From the NCBI GenBank assembly GCA_963777285.1, contig CAVZPR010000002.1, forward strand, positions 248,001 to 312,000: a stretch of 64,000 nucleotides of DNA. The letters are read 5' to 3'. Position 1 is the first letter of the stretch. Every line of letters starts with the position of its first letter. This document shows positions 61,487-64,000 of the stretch, piece by piece. The notes under the pieces are model-generated. The model saw nothing but the letters and a program-made list of their open reading frames with translations. It had not been told where the DNA came from and searched no databases. This stretch comes from JAFARE01 sp963777285 (GTDB lineage: Bacteria > Chloroflexota > Dormibacteria > Aeolococcales > Aeolococcaceae). Made by a program: the position numbers and the translations under genes.

Positions 61487-62673
61487 GGCAGCGTGCTGCA
61501 GAAATTCGGGTCCTTCGACGGCGGGATGCCCAGCGCCTTGTAGAGGGGCGCCAGCTCCTGCGTGATCGTCGTGTTGATCGCGTCGCAGTGGAACGAGAGC
61601 ACCAGGTTGAGCGCGCGGTTGTCACTGCTGGGCTGGCTGAACATCGAGTCCCACTCGTCCGTGACCAGCTCGCCGGTCTGCGACGAGACCGTCAGCTGAT
61701 CGTTGGGGTAGTTGATGTTGCCCAGCAGCGTGCCGGTGAACACCTCGTCGATGCCGCACGGCTTGCCGCCGCAATCGGTTTGCGGCGCCACGATCTGGTT
61801 GAGGAACGAGTTCTGCGACTCGAGCGCGGGGGCGAGCTCGGCGATCGCCTGGCGCTGACGCGCCACGGTCGGCGCCGCCGCGTTGTTGAGCTCGGTGGAG
61901 AAGGTGGCGGCCTGCTGCAGGGTGGCGATGAGCGCCCGGTCCTTCTGCGCGACCGCGTTGAGGGCGATGTTGCCGTTGCTCAGCACGCCTGCGAGCTGCT
62001 GGTGCTCGTCCGCCAGGGTGCGCATGATCGTGTTCAGCTGCACGAAGATGTCGTCGACCTGCGGCTGGTCCTGCTCGTACACGTCGGCGACCGGCTGCAG
62101 GTTGGCGACCACCTGCTCCAGCTGGGGCAGGATCGACTGGATGTCACCGGAGCGCTGGAAGGTGGCCGCGTCGAGCTCCGACAGGACCTGCTGCTGCTCG
62201 GCGCGTGTCGGCGCGTCGAAGGAGTTGAAGATCTCGTCGTTGGACACGTCCTTGCCCGCCTGCGCCAGCGGCAGGTAGCCGCCGTCTGGGATCGGCTCCG
62301 CGCTCGCCGCGTCCCCGACCGTGAGGTCGATGTACTTCTCGCCCAGCAGCGTCTTGGGCCGCACCATCGCATAGCCGTCGGTGTAGATCGGGTTGGCGTG
62401 CTCGTCGGTGATCTCCATGGTCACCACGGTCTCGCCGGGGTACGACGGGTCGTGGTTCACCGCGGTCACCTTGCCGACGTCGACACCGCTGGCGCGGACG
62501 TCGGCCGCGGTGGGCACGCCGTCCGCGTCGCTGAACACGGCGTGGACCGTGTAGTTCGACGTGAAGGGCACAGGCTGCCCGATGTTCACCGCCAGGAACT
62601 CCATGCCGGCGATGCAGAGCAACGTGAAGCCCGCGATGATCACGCCGTTGATCAACGTGCGCGACTTATTCAC
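61483..62673 (-). CDS. Mce/MlaD-family protein (third in the operon)
   Basis: The 396-residue protein has an N-terminal helix (LINGVIIAGFTLLCIAGMEFL), an MlaD domain (VFSDADGVPTAADVRASGVDVGKVTAV, TLLGEKYIDLTVG), and a long coiled/helical region (VLSELDAATFQRSGDIQSILPQLE and following). Two Cys pairs occur near the C-terminus. GTG 62673 is chosen because it overlaps the upstream stop as GTGA; the longer frame adds only an Arg-rich stub. It is part of the same six-protein set. Confidence 0.9.
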   Translation of the reverse strand: MNKSRTLINGVIIAGFTLLCIAGMEFLAVNIGQPVPFTSNYTVHAVFSDADGVPTAADVRASGVDVGKVTAVNHDPSYPGETVVTMEITDEHANPIYTDGYAMVRPKTLLGEKYIDLTVGDAASAEPIPDGGYLPLAQAGKDVSNDEIFNSFDAPTRAEQQQVLSELDAATFQRSGDIQSILPQLEQVVANLQPVADVYEQDQPQVDDIFVQLNTIMRTLADEHQQLAGVLSNGNIALNAVAQKDRALIATLQQAATFSTELNNAAAPTVARQRQAIAELAPALESQNSFLNQIVAPQTDCGGKPCGIDEVFTGTLLGNINYPNDQLTVSSQTGELVTDEWDSMFSQPSSDNRALNLVLSFHCDAINTTITQELAPLYKALGIPPSKDPNFCSTLP

Positions 62674-63752
62674 CGCCCGCCTCCGGACGAGTAGTCGGCC
62701 CACACGTTGCCCCCGCCGCTCGCGCCGGCGCTCGAAGGGGCGTTGCCGCTGCAGCTCATCGGCTGGCAGCTGGTGGAGAAGACCGACCAGAAATGCTGGC
62801 CGTTGGCGTCTGTGTCGGCGAACGACGTCTGCAGCGCGGGGAACACGTCGTTGATGTACTGGCGGTACGGCGCCAGGTCGGCGATGATGGTGTTGCTCTC
62901 GTCCAGGAAACCGTTGGTGTTGCCCAGCGCAGCAGGCAGGTTGGAGAGGATGGCGCGGATGTTGCCGCTCTCTCCGGAGACGAGCGTGTCCACGTTCTGC
63001 AGCAGCGTGTCCGCCTGCTGCAGCGTGCCGCCGATGCTGGACTCCTGATTGGCGAGCTGCGCCATCACCTGGTTCCAGGTGCCGAACTCGTCGCGCACCT
63101 GCCCGCGCTGACCGGCGAGCACCCCGTAGAAGCGCTGCAGCTCGAGGACGATGTCCTGCATCTGCTGCTGTCGCACCGAGAGCTCCACCGCCGGGGTGTT
63201 CAGCTCCTGCAGCAGCTGGGTCGTGGTCGTTGCCTCCTGGTTCATGTTCTGGCCGTTGTCGGTGGTGGCGTTGCCGAGCGCGTTGATCAGCAGCTGCACG
63301 CGCTGCACCGTTTCCGGATCGAAGATGGCCAGCACCTGGTCGATCTCCGTGATGGGAACGGTGTGGTCAACGGGAATGGCGCCACCATCCGGCATCTGCG
63401 CCGGCCCGGTGCCGCGCTGCAGGTCGATGTACGTCTCGCCCAGCAGGTTCTTCTTGCGGACCTCCGCGGTGGCGTCGGCGTAGAGGGGCAGCGAGTAGCT
63501 GTCATCCATCACCAGCTGCACCTGCGCCTGGCCGTTGACCACGGTCACGCTGCCCACGTGCCCGACCCTCGTGCCGTTCATGTACACCTCGTTGTTGCTG
63601 AGGATGTCGGCGGCGTCGGAGAACGTCGCGGTGACGCTGTACTGGTGCGTCCACGGGGCCTTCAGGCCCATCTGCGCAACGATGAAGCCGATCACGCCCA
63701 GCGACAGGAGCAGGTAGGTGAGGTAGATCGGGAGGTTCCAGCGGCTGCGCAT
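62670..63752 (-). CDS. Mce/MlaD-family protein (second in the operon)
   Basis: The 360-residue protein starts MRSRWNLPIYLTYLLLSLGVIGFIVAQ. Its MlaD domain reads TFSDAADILSNNEVYMNGTRVGHVGSV with NLLGETYIDLQRG, followed by a helical region of about 200 residues (QLLQELNTPAVELSVRQQQMQD). Two cysteines near the end (STSCQPMSCSG) and a Gly/Ser tail close the protein. ATG 63752 lies one base after the preceding stop. The upstream Arg-rich frame extension is not coding. Confidence 0.9.
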   Translation of the reverse strand: MRSRWNLPIYLTYLLLSLGVIGFIVAQMGLKAPWTHQYSVTATFSDAADILSNNEVYMNGTRVGHVGSVTVVNGQAQVQLVMDDSYSLPLYADATAEVRKKNLLGETYIDLQRGTGPAQMPDGGAIPVDHTVPITEIDQVLAIFDPETVQRVQLLINALGNATTDNGQNMNQEATTTTQLLQELNTPAVELSVRQQQMQDIVLELQRFYGVLAGQRGQVRDEFGTWNQVMAQLANQESSIGGTLQQADTLLQNVDTLVSGESGNIRAILSNLPAALGNTNGFLDESNTIIADLAPYRQYINDVFPALQTSFADTDANGQHFWSVFSTSCQPMSCSGNAPSSAGASGGGNVWADYSSGGGR

Positions 63753-63753
63753 C

Positions 63754-64000
63754 TCAGGCTCCCAGGAACGCCGCGAACATCGCGCCGTCTCCACCCGAAA
63801 GGCCGCCGCGGAACGTGCTCTGCGAGCCCTGCGAAGCGGTCGTGTTGTCGCATGTGCCGTTGGCGGCCGGCGACGGCGGCACACCGGAGAGGCAGATGCG
63901 GAAGATGGGGTTGTCGGTGGGTGTCTCCAGCGCGCCGCCGGTGACCGTCGGGCCCTGGATCAAGCCTTTGATCAGCATCCAGAGCGGCGAGCACTTGGCG
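63754..64000 (-). CDS. Mce/MlaD-family protein, C-terminal end only (first visible in the operon)
   Basis: The open frame reaches the right edge of the window. The visible 81 residues read AKCSPLWMLIKGLIQGPTV, then TDNPIFRICLSGVPPSPAANGTCDN and a Gly-rich end. This matches the C-terminus of Mce proteins, which often carry such paired cysteines. It is followed after one base by the next mce gene. If it is the first Mce protein, the usual two YrbE-like permease genes should lie just outside the window. Confidence 0.75.
   Translation of the reverse strand, partial: AKCSPLWMLIKGLIQGPTVTGGALETPTDNPIFRICLSGVPPSPAANGTCDNTTASQGSQSTFRGGLSGGDGAMFAAFLGA

Noticed and set aside
1..64000. CRISPR array or ribosomal RNA
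   Set aside because: No regularly spaced direct repeats of CRISPR type and no rRNA-like sequence were seen on reading.

Overview
The window is high-GC DNA, roughly two-thirds G+C by eye. Several genes begin with a -10 hexamer six bases before the start codon, which points to leaderless transcripts. The gene content fits a Terrabacteria lineage such as Candidatus Dormibacterota, Chloroflexota or Actinomycetota: an Mce/MlaD operon with an MMPL transporter, a deazaflavin/F420-type nitroreductase-like protein, a PMT-type protein O-mannosyltransferase, a long Actinobacteria-type mannose-1-phosphate guanylyltransferase fusion, and an HemE-HemH pair. I cannot fix the phylum from sequence reading alone.

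Layout. 0-7.8 kb: two secreted proteins, a SnoaL-like protein, an Amt ammonium transporter, small redox and VOC proteins, a flavin monooxygenase, a zinc-ribbon methyltransferase with a frameshifted 3' end, and a propeller lipoprotein. 7.9-20.5 kb: an accessory region holding an IS3-type remnant, a small membrane protein, a DUF4279-like protein, a gene fragment cut by a complete IS3-family element, a 0.9 kb stretch without convincing genes, and a very large secreted FN3/FG-GAP plus RHS locus. That locus ends in a distinct 169-residue tail followed by an overlapping small membrane protein. The region closes with a tyrosine recombinase next to tRNA-Gly(CCC).

20.5-43.5 kb: metabolic and envelope genes: a lipoprotein, amidase, acyl-CoA ligase, a MacB/FtsX-like ABC exporter, a large secreted repeat protein, hemE-hemH, an MBL-fold hydrolase, an MMPL transporter, a hemolysin III homologue, a P450, a GDP-mannose-type nucleotidyltransferase, a degenerate Doc/Fic-like protein with a 52-residue partner, and a glycosyltransferase. 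43.6-49.8 kb: four minus-strand genes in a chain of 4-base overlaps (PMT, a large membrane protein carrying an apparent frameshift, a PIG-V-like mannosyltransferase and an amidohydrolase). 49.8-53.7 kb: glpK, nadA with a perfect 19-bp operator-like palindrome at its promoter, a lipoprotein and a Yip1-like protein.

53.7-64 kb: a minus-strand operon of six Mce/MlaD proteins (the first cut by the window edge), followed by a 1,220-residue MMPL protein. This is probably a lipid transport system whose permease genes lie beyond the right edge.

Three places (about 5.72, 15.16 and 46.88 kb) look like single-base frame changes. They may be true mutations or assembly errors.
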